Assembly: GCA_946539475.1 (NCBI GenBank)
Contig: CAMNHM010000029.1
Coordinates: 1-22,073, forward strand
Length of the DNA stretch: 22,073 bases
Origin: an uncultured Prevotellaceae bacterium
GTDB taxonomy: Bacteria; Bacteroidota; Bacteroidia; Bacteroidales; Bacteroidaceae
Direction of reading: 5' to 3'
Below the pieces are notes generated by a model that worked only from the letters and a program-made list of their open reading frames with translations, searched no databases and had not been told where the DNA came from. Shown here one piece after another: positions 6,717 through 14,909 of this stretch (the first letter of the stretch is position 1; each line of letters opens with the position of its first letter). The position numbers and the translations under genes were made by a program.

Positions 6717-7443
6717 ACTGTTGCGACATTTGCATCATCATCACTGCGGCCAGACCGGCTGTCTCAGTACGCAGACGACTGCGCCCCAGATCTACTGACA
6801 CAAAGCCGGCATCGACGGCAAGGCGCACCTCGTCGATTGAGAAATCGCCCTCAGGCCCCACGAGCACAATCACCTCAGCACCTTCAGGAGCGCGATGAAT
6901 GCGAAGCTCGTAATAAAGGCTCACACGGGGGACTTCCTCATAGCAGTGGGCGATATAGCGATAGGGACCAGCAGCATGCTGGGCAATGAACGTCTTGAAG
7001 TCCTGCATCTCGTGGACAAGTGGTTTCCAAGCCTTACGGCTCTGCTTCATCGCTGCAACGACGATCTTCTCAAGACGGGGAGTCTTCACCACCCGTCGCT
7101 CCGAGAAACGGCAGTCGAGCAGCGAGAGCTCGTCGAAGCCTATCTCGGTAGCCTTCTCGGCAAGCCACTCGACACGCTCCATCATCTTCGTGGGAGCGAT
7201 TGCCAGGTGAAGCCGGGCAGCCCAGGGACGAGGCTGGGGCAGCGTTTCAAGAATGTCGTAATAGCAATGCTTCCCGCCAACGCCCGCTACTGTTGCACGA
7301 AAGAAGTTCCCCTCGCCATCGAGCAGCATCATCTCGTCGCCCTCCTTCAGACGAAGGACGCGAATGGCGTGTTGGGATTCCTCCTCAGGCAGCATCGTAG
7401 ACCGCGAAGCCTCGGGAACATAGAAGTAGCGCTCCTCCTTCAT
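6709..7443 (-). CDS. rsmE: 16S rRNA (uracil-1498-N3)-methyltransferase RsmE
   Basis: A 244-aa SPOUT-class methyltransferase that methylates N3 of U1498 in 16S rRNA using S-adenosylmethionine. Visible family marks are the N-terminal RYFYVPEA and HAIRVLRLKEGDEMMLLDG PUA-like segment, KMMERVEWLAEKATEIGFDEL (86-106), the SAM-binding knot residues VGPEGDFS (195-202) and LGRSRLRTETAG (219-230). Length matches the family. The start ATG 7443 overlaps the stop of the upstream nuclease-like gene as ATGA (4 nt), and the stop overlaps the ABC gene by 8 nt. Confidence 0.95.
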   Translation of the reverse strand: MKEERYFYVPEASRSTMLPEEESQHAIRVLRLKEGDEMMLLDGEGNFFRATVAGVGGKHCYYDILETLPQPRPWAARLHLAIAPTKMMERVEWLAEKATEIGFDELSLLDCRFSERRVVKTPRLEKIVVAAMKQSRKAWKPLVHEMQDFKTFIAQHAAGPYRYIAHCYEEVPRVSLYYELRIHRAPEGAEVIVLVGPEGDFSIDEVRLAVDAGFVSVDLGRSRLRTETAGLAAVMMMQMSQQYG

Positions 7444-7973
7444 TGCTTCCTGCGTTTTAGCTCATCACGAAGTTGTGAAGCCAACTCGTAGTTCTCTTCC
7501 TCGACAGCATTCTTCAGCGCCATCTGAAGACGCTCGGTCTCGAGTGTGTTAATAGGTATAGCGACACCACGGGTTTCCTCGTCGAAAGGAACACTCTGCT
7601 GACTCATCACCCGCTCCTCGATATAAAGCGGGATCTGGGAGATAATGCTCAGCAGGACGGCGTCGCTCATGCGGATGCGAGCGCTGACTCCGCTGTCGAT
7701 ATCCATCAGCATCACCTGATACTGACCGTCGTAGACACCCACGATGGTCATCTCGCAGGTCGAGGAGAGCATCTGCACAAGCACTTCGGGCAAAAGTATC
7801 TTGCATAGCTCCTTGTTCCCCTGCAGACGCATCACCAGCTGACGTGTCATCTCACCGTCGCATACTACTGAAAGCACTCGCTGGCGCTGCTCATCGGTCA
7901 ATAAGATGACCGACAAGTCCCCACTTCCTACGATCTGTTGCAGGTTCTCGAATCTCAGTAGTACGCGGCGCAT
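7440..7973 (-). CDS. Bifunctional-nuclease-like DUF151 protein with UVR motif
   Basis: A 177-aa product from ATG 7973. Residues about 1-130 follow the DUF151/BFN fold pattern: LSVVCDGEMTRQLV, an MLMDIDSGVSARIRMSDAVLLSI region equivalent to the conserved DAIALAVR segment, and IPLYIEERVM. Residues about 147-177 form a UvrB/UvrC motif, ERLQMALKNAVEEENYELASQLRDELKRR. DUF151-UVR proteins are known in Bacteroidetes, sometimes annotated as bifunctional DNase/RNase; the role in this organism is not known and this copy is divergent in the N-terminal half. The frame is open upstream to 8042, which would overlap nupG; ATG 7973 removes that overlap and leaves a 31-bp gap. The TGA stop forms an ATGA overlap with rsmE. 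Confidence 0.8.
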   Translation of the reverse strand: MRRVLLRFENLQQIVGSGDLSVILLTDEQRQRVLSVVCDGEMTRQLVMRLQGNKELCKILLPEVLVQMLSSTCEMTIVGVYDGQYQVMLMDIDSGVSARIRMSDAVLLSIISQIPLYIEERVMSQQSVPFDEETRGVAIPINTLETERLQMALKNAVEEENYELASQLRDELKRRKQ

Positions 7974-8004
7974 AGATGTTAACTCTTGACAAATGACAGA
8001 AAGA

Positions 8005-9264
8005 CTATTGTTTCTCAGGCTTGAACAGCAGGGCGAAGGCAATACCCACTACACAAGCGTAAGCAGCAAAGATATACCAGCAGGTAGACCAGTCGCCTAC
8101 GGTGTAGAAGTTGTCGTTGACCACCTCTCCATGCGTGTAGCTGTTGATTATAGCCTGTGCGCCGAGTGTTCCGAGGGTAGCGCCGACGCCGTTGGTCATC
8201 AGCATGAACAGTCCTTGGGCACTCGAACGGATGGAGTCGTCGGTGTTGTTCTCGACGAAGAGCGAGCCGGAGATGTTGAAGAAGTCGAAGGCGACTCCAT
8301 AGACAATCATCGAGAGGATGAAGAGCCATACGCCACTACCGGGATTACCCATTCCAAAGAAGGCGAAGCGGAACACCCAGGCGAACATTGCAATGAGGAT
8401 GACGTTCTTGATGCCAAAGCGCTTCATACAGAACGGGATGAGCAGAATACAGAGTGTCTCGCTAATCTGTGATAGCGAGATCAGGATGTTAGCGTGCTGA
8501 ACGCCGAACGTATCGGCATACTCGGGAACTGCTCCAAAGCTGTTGATGAACGGATTGGCAAAGCCATTGGTGATTTGCAGGCAGACGCCGAGGAACATCG
8601 AGAAGATGAAGAATACGGCCATGTTACGCTTCTTGAAGAGCGTGAAAGCGCGTAGCCCGAAGGCTTCAACGAATGAGGTCTTCCCCTGTTCCTTTTTCAC
8701 CGGACACTGAGGCAGCGTGAAGCAGTAGAGGAAAAGAATGATGCTCAGCACGCCGGAGACGACGAACTGGTTCTGGTTGTCCTGGAAGCCCATCAGGTCG
8801 ACGAACCACATCATGAGAATAAAGCCTACCGTTCCCCATACACGAATGGGCGGGAAGGCGGTGACGGTGTCGAGCCCAGCTTTCGTCAGCGCATTGTAGG
8901 CTACGGAGTTGGCCAGTGCAATGGTAGGCATGAAGAATGCCACACTCATGGCATAAAGGGAGAAGATGATTCCGAACTGCGACTCCTGTCCGTTTGTGTA
9001 CCCGTACCAGGCTGTTGCAAACATAAAGAGTCCGGCAAGCAGGTGGCAGATGCCCAGCATCTTCTGCGCCTGCACCCAGCGGTCGGCAATGATACCGATG
9101 ATGGCGGGCATGAAGATCGACACTATTCCCTGCATCGAGTAGAACCAGCCGATCTCGGTACTGAGGCCAATGTTACCCAGGTAACGGCCCATACACGTCA
9201 GATACGCTCCCCAGACAGCGAACTCCAGGAAGTTCATGATCGACAATCGTATTTTCAAATCCAT
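8005..9264 (-). CDS. Nucleoside:H+ symporter, NupG-type MFS permease
   Basis: A 419-aa inner-membrane transporter with about 12 hydrophobic helices. The N-terminus MDLKIRLSIMNFLEFAVWGAYLTCMGRYL and the VSIFMPAIIGIIADRW segment are typical of the nucleoside:H+ symporter branch of the major facilitator superfamily (NupG/XapB). Later marks include FPPIRVWGTVGFI and the GVAFDFFNISGSLFVE helix. Expected role is proton-driven uptake of nucleosides. No promoter of the TTTG-N20-TAnnTTTG type is visible in the 45 bp to the upstream 72-aa gene, so transcription probably reads through from ileS. The 31-bp gap to the DUF151 gene suggests co-transcription downstream as well. Confidence 0.9.
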   Translation of the reverse strand: MDLKIRLSIMNFLEFAVWGAYLTCMGRYLGNIGLSTEIGWFYSMQGIVSIFMPAIIGIIADRWVQAQKMLGICHLLAGLFMFATAWYGYTNGQESQFGIIFSLYAMSVAFFMPTIALANSVAYNALTKAGLDTVTAFPPIRVWGTVGFILMMWFVDLMGFQDNQNQFVVSGVLSIILFLYCFTLPQCPVKKEQGKTSFVEAFGLRAFTLFKKRNMAVFFIFSMFLGVCLQITNGFANPFINSFGAVPEYADTFGVQHANILISLSQISETLCILLIPFCMKRFGIKNVILIAMFAWVFRFAFFGMGNPGSGVWLFILSMIVYGVAFDFFNISGSLFVENNTDDSIRSSAQGLFMLMTNGVGATLGTLGAQAIINSYTHGEVVNDNFYTVGDWSTCWYIFAAYACVVGIAFALLFKPEKQ

Positions 9265-9309
9265 AGCTCAAAAAGTTTTTAGTTAATGACTACTGTTGTC
9301 GCGTATTTA

Positions 9310-9528
9310 TTATTTTATCATCATATTATTATGGTACGCACGCAGGGAGCCCTCCCCATCACGTCTCAACACTATCTCGCCCGGCATCCACTCCGTCTGG
9401 GCCATCTCGCCGATCAGGGGGAACCAGTTGATCACCCGCCCCTCCATCAATTCTATCGCCAAGAGAGTCTGTCGGGAGCCGTTCTCCAGAATCGTCGCGT
9501 GAGAAGCTATCCGTCTCAGTTTCTTCAT
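9310..9528 (-). CDS. Probable 72-aa protein overlapping the DUF4296 gene tail
   Basis: A 72-aa frame starting MKKLRRIASHATILENGSRQ and ending in AYHNNMMIK, with mixed hydrophobic strands, two tryptophans in sensible contexts (INWFPL, TEWMPG) and no low-complexity bias. It looks like a real small beta-rich protein. It overlaps the last 170 nt of the DUF4296 frame, whose translation there is D/G/R-rich and shadow-like. The stop is 45 bp before nupG. Function unknown; I believe similar small proteins occur in Bacteroidales but cannot name a family. Confidence 0.55.
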   Translation of the reverse strand: MKKLRRIASHATILENGSRQTLLAIELMEGRVINWFPLIGEMAQTEWMPGEIVLRRDGEGSLRAYHNNMMIK

Positions 9529-10297
9529 TGCGTGTATGGAAACGAATTAGTTGAACATTACTAAGGAAGAGCAGGCGAGTGGAAGCTTGAGCCTCAGAAC
9601 CGCCGTTGAGATAGAAGAAGCCTTTCACGGCCTTGACGACCCGTGTAGTGTCCTGAGGTGTCCTGAGCTGACTCAGCCCCGAGGTGGCAAAATGAAGGTT
9701 GCGCCCAACGACCGTATCGCCGTAGTCCACAGCGACGTAGGCCATACCGTCCTTGGTGCCCGTCTGGAACATATAGTCGCTCATGAACATCAGCAGCAAC
9801 TCGTCACCGCGCCGCCATGTGGAGTCAGCATCGATATGAAACTCCCAGCGGTTGTAGGGAGGCATTGGCAGAAGGAGCGCCGTAGTGCGGTCGGGCCAGA
9901 TGTTTGCCGTATCGCCGGTAGCGTTATACTGAGCATACTTGCCGATCTCGCCCTCCGATGCTCCGAGCACGAGCGCCTGCTCGTCGAGCCGTTCGGTCAC
10001 CCGCTCGAAGATTTTATCGAAGCGATCAGCACGCGTATAGTAATAGACGAGCGACGAGTCGAACTCGGCCTGACTGATTCCGTGCTTCTTCAGGGCGGCC
10101 TCGGTATAGAGCGCAACGTGGTACTCACGCTCCTCATGGGAGATTTGCTCCTGTTGTGCGATGGCCCGCGCCATATAGTAGTCGACAAGCAAGTCCTCCA
10201 TCTCGTCAGGCTGGATATACTTGCTTGGCGTTCCCGGCTTGCATGCTGCGACGAGCACGACGAGCAAGACGGCTATCAGAGGACAGGTCCTATTCAC
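9359..10297 (-). CDS. DUF4296 lipoprotein
   Basis: A 312-aa product with a lipoprotein signal (hydrophobic core then LVAAC, Cys19) and a DUF4296 domain at about residues 28-115: PDEMEDLLVDYYMARAIAQQEQ, then LYTEAALKKHGISQAEFDSSLVYYYTRADRFDKIFERVTERL. The function of the domain is unknown. Residues 120-256 look like an envelope-exposed beta region. Residues 257-312 are D/G/R-rich and coincide with the separate 72-aa frame at 9310-9528, so the conserved protein probably ends near residue 256. The start is GTG 10297, overlapping the lspA stop by 8 nt (GTGAATAG). The neighbourhood with lspA, which processes lipoproteins, is conserved in Bacteroidales. Confidence 0.85.
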   Translation of the reverse strand: MNRTCPLIAVLLVVLVAACKPGTPSKYIQPDEMEDLLVDYYMARAIAQQEQISHEEREYHVALYTEAALKKHGISQAEFDSSLVYYYTRADRFDKIFERVTERLDEQALVLGASEGEIGKYAQYNATGDTANIWPDRTTALLLPMPPYNRWEFHIDADSTWRRGDELLLMFMSDYMFQTGTKDGMAYVAVDYGDTVVGRNLHFATSGLSQLRTPQDTTRVVKAVKGFFYLNGGSEAQASTRLLFLSNVQLIRFHTRNEETETDSFSRDDSGERLPTDSLGDRIDGGAGDQLVPPDRRDGPDGVDAGRDSVET

Positions 10298-10919
10298 GTT
10301 TCAGACTGATCTTGGCCAATTCCTGTCGATAGAAGAGCAACAGCGCAACGACACCAACCGAGATGCTCGAATCGGCAAAGTTGAACACAGGGCTGAAGAA
10401 GATAAACTCCTCACCGCCCCAGAAGGGCATCCACTGCGGCCATGTGGTCTGGATGATGGGAAAGTAGAACATGTCGACCACCTTCCCCATGAGGAACGAA
10501 GCGTAACCGTTGCCAAGTCCTACCCACTGGCTGACGTGTAGGGGCGTCGATGACTCGAAGCCCAGGCCATAGAACATGCAGTCGATGAGGTTGCCGGCAG
10601 CACCGGCGAGCACCATCGACAGGCAGACGACATACCCCCAGCGAGCCTTATTGCGTGCCTGCAGCCAGATGTAGTAGCTCAACAGGCCGATAGCGACGAC
10701 ACGGAAGAGCGACAGCGCAAGCTTCGAACCGATCTGCATACCATAGGCCATACCATTATTCTCTATGAAGGTGATGTAGAACCAGTCGGTCACGTGAATG
10801 CTCTCGTGCAGGGCCATATTGGTCTTCACCCAGAACTTGATAGCCTGGTCGATGAGCAAAATGACGATGACGAGCATCACCGCCACCCTACCTCGCGAAA
10901 AGATGGTCTTCCAGCTCAC
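10290..10919 (-). CDS. lspA: Lipoprotein signal peptidase (signal peptidase II)
   Basis: A 209-aa inner-membrane aspartyl protease that removes the signal peptide from diacylglyceryl-modified prolipoproteins. Four hydrophobic helices are visible. Family motifs are DQAIKFWVK (24-32), NNGMAYG (54-60), AGAAGNLIDCMFYG (105-118), GKVVDMF with catalytic D149, and FNFADS with catalytic D183. The protein is longer than the E. coli enzyme because of an insertion between NLID and VVDM and another before FNFAD, as I recall for Bacteroidetes LspA. Start GTG 10919 overlaps the DksA/TraR stop as GTGA; the end overlaps the DUF4296 start by 8 nt. Confidence 0.95.
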   Translation of the reverse strand: MSWKTIFSRGRVAVMLVIVILLIDQAIKFWVKTNMALHESIHVTDWFYITFIENNGMAYGMQIGSKLALSLFRVVAIGLLSYYIWLQARNKARWGYVVCLSMVLAGAAGNLIDCMFYGLGFESSTPLHVSQWVGLGNGYASFLMGKVVDMFYFPIIQTTWPQWMPFWGGEEFIFFSPVFNFADSSISVGVVALLLFYRQELAKISLKRE

Positions 10920-11302
10920 TTGCGCTTCTTCTCCAGTTCTTTCGACTCCACGCTGAGCGTAGCATGGGGTACTGCCCTCAACCGCTCTGCCGGAATCAGC
11001 TTTCCGGTGATGCGGTCGATGCCGTAGGTCTTATTGTCGATGCGGATGAGTGCAGCCTTGAGTCCCTGGATGAACTTCTGCTGTCGTGCAGCAAACTTCA
11101 TGAGGTCTTCCTTCGACTGTGTCTCGCTGCCCTCCTCGAGTGCCTTATAGGTAGGCGAGGTGTCGTCGACGTCGTTCGAGTCGCGGTTCGTCAGCGAGTC
11201 CATCATCTGATCATAGTCACGTTTGGCCAGTGCCAATTTTTCTAGTATAATCTGACGGAACTCCTCGAGCTCCTCGTCAGTGTAGCGTGTTTTCTCTGAC
11301 AT
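10916..11302 (-). CDS. DksA/TraR-family RNA polymerase-binding protein, cysteine-free
   Basis: A 128-aa protein with the coiled-coil N-terminal half (YTDEELEEFRQIILEKLALAKRDYDQMM and KEDLMKFAARQQKFIQGLKAALIRID) and the C-terminal zinc-finger-like block YGIDRITGKLIPAERLRAVPHATLSVE (93-119). DksA binds RNA polymerase in the secondary channel and, with ppGpp, controls stable RNA and amino-acid promoters. Here all zinc-ligand cysteines are absent: the whole protein has none. I recall this state as common in Bacteroidetes homologues, so function is probably retained. It sits 2 bp after ileS and overlaps lspA by 4 nt, consistent with one operon. Confidence 0.9.
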   Translation of the reverse strand: MSEKTRYTDEELEEFRQIILEKLALAKRDYDQMMDSLTNRDSNDVDDTSPTYKALEEGSETQSKEDLMKFAARQQKFIQGLKAALIRIDNKTYGIDRITGKLIPAERLRAVPHATLSVESKELEKKRK

Positions 11303-11304
11303 AA

Positions 11305-14300
11305 TTACAAGGATTTGGTTATCTTAATGTTTAGTTTAAAATCATCAAAGTCGACCTCCTGTCCGTCGTTCTGTGCGAAGGTGATGTCATTGGCGAGGAC
11401 CTGCGTCTTCACATAATCACCGAAGGCGGCGATCGCCTTCTCGACGTCGGCATTGGGTGCGAGCGTGACCACGATGCGGTCGGTAATCTCGAGACCGCCG
11501 TCCTTGCGGAGGTTCTGAATGCGGTTGATGAGCTCGCGGGCCATGCCTTCCTGGCGGAGCTCGTCGGTGAGTTCCACTTCAAGGGCAACAGTCAGCGCAC
11601 CCTCGTTGGCAACGAGCCATCCGGGAATGTCCTCGCTGATGATGTCGACGTCCTCAGCCAGGATCTTCAACTGTGGCAGATTGTCTTGCTGAGCGAAGTT
11701 CTCCAAGACGAGGCGCCCGTTGGTCTCCAGTTCGGCGATTTGCTCCTGCGAGAGTGCATCGACGGCAGCAGCGACGGCCTTCATCAGCTTGCCGTACTTC
11801 TTACCCATCGTGCGGAAGTTGCACTTCACCTTCTTGACGAGAATGCCCTGTCCCTCAACGAATTTGAGCTCTTTGACATTCACCTCGTTCATAATAAGCT
11901 GCTTCACGGCGTCGATGTGTTTCTTCTGCTCGTCGGTAGCAGGCACCATGATGCTCTGCAGCGGCTGTCGCACCTTGATGTTCACCTTACGGCGCAAAGC
12001 GAGCACCATCGAAGTGATCTTCTGGGCCATTTCCATACGGGCCTCGAGGTCGCTGTCGATGAGCGACTCGTCGACTTCGGGGTAGTCGTCGAGGTGAACG
12101 CTGTCCTTCAGTCCGCCGAGGTCGCGATAGAGTTGGTCGGCATAGAACGGTGCAAAGGGGGCAATGAGCTTCGCCACGGTCATCAGACATGTATAGAGGG
12201 TGTCGAAGGCCGAGCGTTTGTCGGAATCCATATCCTTGCCCCAGAAGCGCTTGCGGTTGAGTCGGACATACCAGTTCGAGAGATCGTCGTTGACGAAGGC
12301 ATCGATGAGTCGTCCGGCACGCGTAGGATCGAAGTTGTCCATCTCCACCTGCACCTTCTTGACAAGGGTGTTGAGGCAGGAGAGGATCCAGCGGTCGATC
12401 TCGGGCCGTTCTGTTTGTTGCGTTGGCAACGCAACAGACGGGGCATAGGCGTCGACGTTAGCATAGAGTGCGAAGAAGGAGTAGGTATTGTAAAGCGTTC
12501 CAAAGAACTTGCGGCTCACCTCGGCCACGCCCTCTGGATCGAACTTCAGGTTGTCCCATGGCTCGGAGTTGGTCATCATGTAGAATCGCACCGCATCGGA
12601 GCCATACTTATCGATCATCTCGAAAGGATTGACCACATTGCCCACATGCTTCGACATCTTGTTGCCCTTGGCATCAAGCACAAGTCCGGTGGACACCACA
12701 TTCTTGAAGGCCACCGAGTCGAAAATCATCGTAGCGATGGCGTGCAGGGTAAAGAACCAGCCACGTGTCTGGTCGACGCCCTCGTTGATATAGTCGGCGG
12801 GATAGAACTTGCGCTCGTCGATGAGCTCGCGGTTCTCGAACGGATAGTGGAGCTGTGCATAAGGCATTGAACCGCTGTCGAACCAGACGTCGATAAGGTC
12901 GCTTTCGCGCTTCATCGGTTTGCCGGTGGGCGAGACAAGCTTGATATAGTCGACGTAAGGACGGTGCATGTCGATGCGGTCGTAATTCTCCTGACTCATA
13001 TCGCCGGGTACGAATCCTTTCTCCTTCAGCGGATTCTTGTCCATCACTCCCGCCTCGACGGCCTTCTCAATCTCGTTGTAGAGCTCTTCGAGCGAACCGA
13101 TGCAGATCTCTTCGCCATCCTCCGATCGCCAGATGGGCAACGGCGTTCCCCAGAAGCGCGAGCGTGAAAGGTTCCAATCGTTCAGGTTGTCGAGCCAGTT
13201 GCCGAAGCGACCTGAGCCGGTCGACTCCGGATGCCAGTTGATGGTACGGTTCAGCTCGCTCATGCGCTCTTTCATCGACGAGCTGCGGATGAACCACGAG
13301 TCAAGCGGATAATAGAGCACAGGCTTATCCGTGCGCCAGCAATGCGGATAGTTGTGGACGTGCTTCTCTATCTTGTACACTTTATCCTGGGCCTTGAGGT
13401 CCATGCAGATCGAGATGTCGAGCGTCTCGTCCTTATCGGTAAGGCTGTCGTCGTAGGCATTCTTGACATATCGGCCGGAGAATTTCTCCCACTCCGCTAC
13501 ATTCACATAGTTCTTGACGAATTCCGGATCAAGGTCCTCAATGAGGTAGTACTTTCCCTGCAGGTCGACGACAGGCCGCTCATTGCCCTTCTTGTCGATA
13601 AGGACGATGGGGGGCACCCCTGCCTGCTTGGCCACAAAGGCGTCGTCGGCACCGAAGTTCGGAGCGATATGGACGATACCGGCACCGTCCTCCGTCGTAA
13701 CGTAGTCGCCAGGAATCACGCGGAAAGCACCTTCGCTCATGGGCTTGATGGCGGGCATGAGCTGCTCGTACTCCATACCTACGAGATCAGTGCCCTTGTA
13801 ACGGCCTACGATGCGGTAGGGCATGAATTTCTCGCCTTTCTTATACTCCGGCATCTCGCCGCCATCGGTAATCTCACCCTCGGGAGCCAGGTAGGCACCC
13901 AGACGTGCCTCGGCCATCACGATCGTAATAGGCTTGGCCGTATAGGGGTTATAGGTATCGACAGCCACGTAGTCGATCTTCGGACCTACGCAGAGTGCCG
14001 AGTTGGCGGCCAGCGTCCAGGGCGTCGTTGTCCAGGCGAGGAAGTAGGCGGTACCCCACCCTGTCATCTCCGGCCTGGGGTTCTTCATGCGGAAGAGCGC
14101 GGTGCAGGTGGTGTCCTTCACGTCGCGATAGCAACCCGGCTGGTTGAGCTCATGCGACGACAGTCCTGTTCCTGCAGCGGGCGAATAGGGCTGTATGGTA
14201 TAGCCCTTATAGAGCAATCCCTTCTGGTAGAACTGCTTCAACAGCCACCAGAGGGTCTCGATGTACTTGTTGTCGTAAGTGATATAGGGATGGTCAAGAT

Positions 14301-14748
14301 CGACGAAATAGCCCATTCGCTCGGTCAGCTCACGCCATTCCTTCGTATAGGTCATCACGTTCTCGCGGCACTTCAGGTTGTAGTCTTCGGTGGAGATGAA
14401 GCGCGGCGACTCAGGATTGTCGATGTCGGCCTTGGTGATGCCGAGTGCCTTCTCGACGCTGAGTTCCACGGGCAGGCCGTGGGTGTCCCATCCTGCCTTG
14501 CGCTTTACCTGGTAGCCCTGCATCGTGCGGTAACGGTTGAAAGTGTCTTTCAACGCGCGCCCCAGGACATGGTGAATGCCAGGATGACCGTTGGCAGAGG
14601 GAGGTCCCTCGAAGAATACGAACTGCGGGCATCCCTCACGCTCGTCGATGGAGCGATGGAAGATGTCGTCCTTCATCCACTGCTGCAGAATCTCGTTGTT
14701 CACCTGTGTCAGGTTCAAGCCGTTATGCTCGGCGAATCTCTTTGCCAT
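11305..14748 (-). CDS. ileS: Isoleucyl-tRNA synthetase, eukaryote-like type
   Basis: A 1147-aa class I aminoacyl-tRNA synthetase that charges tRNA-Ile and edits mis-activated valine. The HIGH-equivalent is in GPPSANGHPGIHHVLGR (48-64), the KMSKS-equivalent is KMSKH in LDAKGNKMSKHVGN, and WDTHGLPVE, a CP1 editing domain with GTGLSSHELNQPG, and DVWFDSGSMPYAQ are all present. The C-terminal extension and the KMSKH form are those of the eukaryote-like (type 2) branch, some members of which are intrinsically resistant to mupirocin. The gene has a well-matched promoter at 14790-14821 and heads the minus-strand run. Very long antisense frames across this gene are shadows. Confidence 0.97.
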   Translation of the reverse strand: MAKRFAEHNGLNLTQVNNEILQQWMKDDIFHRSIDEREGCPQFVFFEGPPSANGHPGIHHVLGRALKDTFNRYRTMQGYQVKRKAGWDTHGLPVELSVEKALGITKADIDNPESPRFISTEDYNLKCRENVMTYTKEWRELTERMGYFVDLDHPYITYDNKYIETLWWLLKQFYQKGLLYKGYTIQPYSPAAGTGLSSHELNQPGCYRDVKDTTCTALFRMKNPRPEMTGWGTAYFLAWTTTPWTLAANSALCVGPKIDYVAVDTYNPYTAKPITIVMAEARLGAYLAPEGEITDGGEMPEYKKGEKFMPYRIVGRYKGTDLVGMEYEQLMPAIKPMSEGAFRVIPGDYVTTEDGAGIVHIAPNFGADDAFVAKQAGVPPIVLIDKKGNERPVVDLQGKYYLIEDLDPEFVKNYVNVAEWEKFSGRYVKNAYDDSLTDKDETLDISICMDLKAQDKVYKIEKHVHNYPHCWRTDKPVLYYPLDSWFIRSSSMKERMSELNRTINWHPESTGSGRFGNWLDNLNDWNLSRSRFWGTPLPIWRSEDGEEICIGSLEELYNEIEKAVEAGVMDKNPLKEKGFVPGDMSQENYDRIDMHRPYVDYIKLVSPTGKPMKRESDLIDVWFDSGSMPYAQLHYPFENRELIDERKFYPADYINEGVDQTRGWFFTLHAIATMIFDSVAFKNVVSTGLVLDAKGNKMSKHVGNVVNPFEMIDKYGSDAVRFYMMTNSEPWDNLKFDPEGVAEVSRKFFGTLYNTYSFFALYANVDAYAPSVALPTQQTERPEIDRWILSCLNTLVKKVQVEMDNFDPTRAGRLIDAFVNDDLSNWYVRLNRKRFWGKDMDSDKRSAFDTLYTCLMTVAKLIAPFAPFYADQLYRDLGGLKDSVHLDDYPEVDESLIDSDLEARMEMAQKITSMVLALRRKVNIKVRQPLQSIMVPATDEQKKHIDAVKQLIMNEVNVKELKFVEGQGILVKKVKCNFRTMGKKYGKLMKAVAAAVDALSQEQIAELETNGRLVLENFAQQDNLPQLKILAEDVDIISEDIPGWLVANEGALTVALEVELTDELRQEGMARELINRIQNLRKDGGLEITDRIVVTLAPNADVEKAIAAFGDYVKTQVLANDITFAQNDGQEVDFDDFKLNIKITKSL

Positions 14749-14789
14749 ATTTATTGTCTGTCTCTATAACGTATATTAAATTTGAGGTG

Positions 14790-14821
14790 CAAAGGTACGA
14801 AAAAATTCTAATACAGCCAAA
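14790..14821 (-). promoter_or_regulatory. Promoter of ileS
   Basis: On the minus strand TTTG (14818-14821) and TACCTTTG (14790-14797) are separated by 20 nt. The start codon of ileS is at 14748, giving a leader of roughly 35 nt. The -7 box TACCTTTG is identical to those of mazG and uxuB. It faces away from the uxuA promoter; the two -33 regions lie within about 20 bp of each other. Confidence 0.8.
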
Positions 14822-14834
14822 TTTTGTCTTCATT

Positions 14835-14868
14835 TCTGCCCCTGTTATACATTTTTTTACTAACTTTG
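14835..14868 (+). promoter_or_regulatory. Putative promoter of uxuA
   Basis: TAACTTTG at 14861-14868 fits the -7 consensus. The best -33 candidate, TCTG at 14835-14838, deviates by one base and leaves a 22-nt spacer, so this is a weaker promoter than its neighbours, which would suit an activator- or repressor-controlled catabolic gene. No operator palindrome was recognised. The ATG is at 14910. Confidence 0.5.
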
Positions 14869-14909
14869 CAAGCAATTAATTTCTTAACCCGATAAAACGA
14901 CATTATTTT

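Noticed and set aside
6201..6989. 262-aa plus-strand frame across the ABC ATPase and rsmE genes
   Set aside because: Both minus-strand genes have complete family motifs over this stretch.
11686..12870. 394-aa plus-strand frame antisense to ileS
   Set aside because: Shadow frame; the ileS translation on the other strand is clearly the conserved one.
13231..14769. 512-aa open frame on the plus strand antisense to ileS
   Set aside because: It mirrors ileS codons on the opposite strand, is rich in H/V/L/E runs typical of antisense frames in GC-rich genes with few TTA, CTA and TCA codons, and has no recognisable domain.
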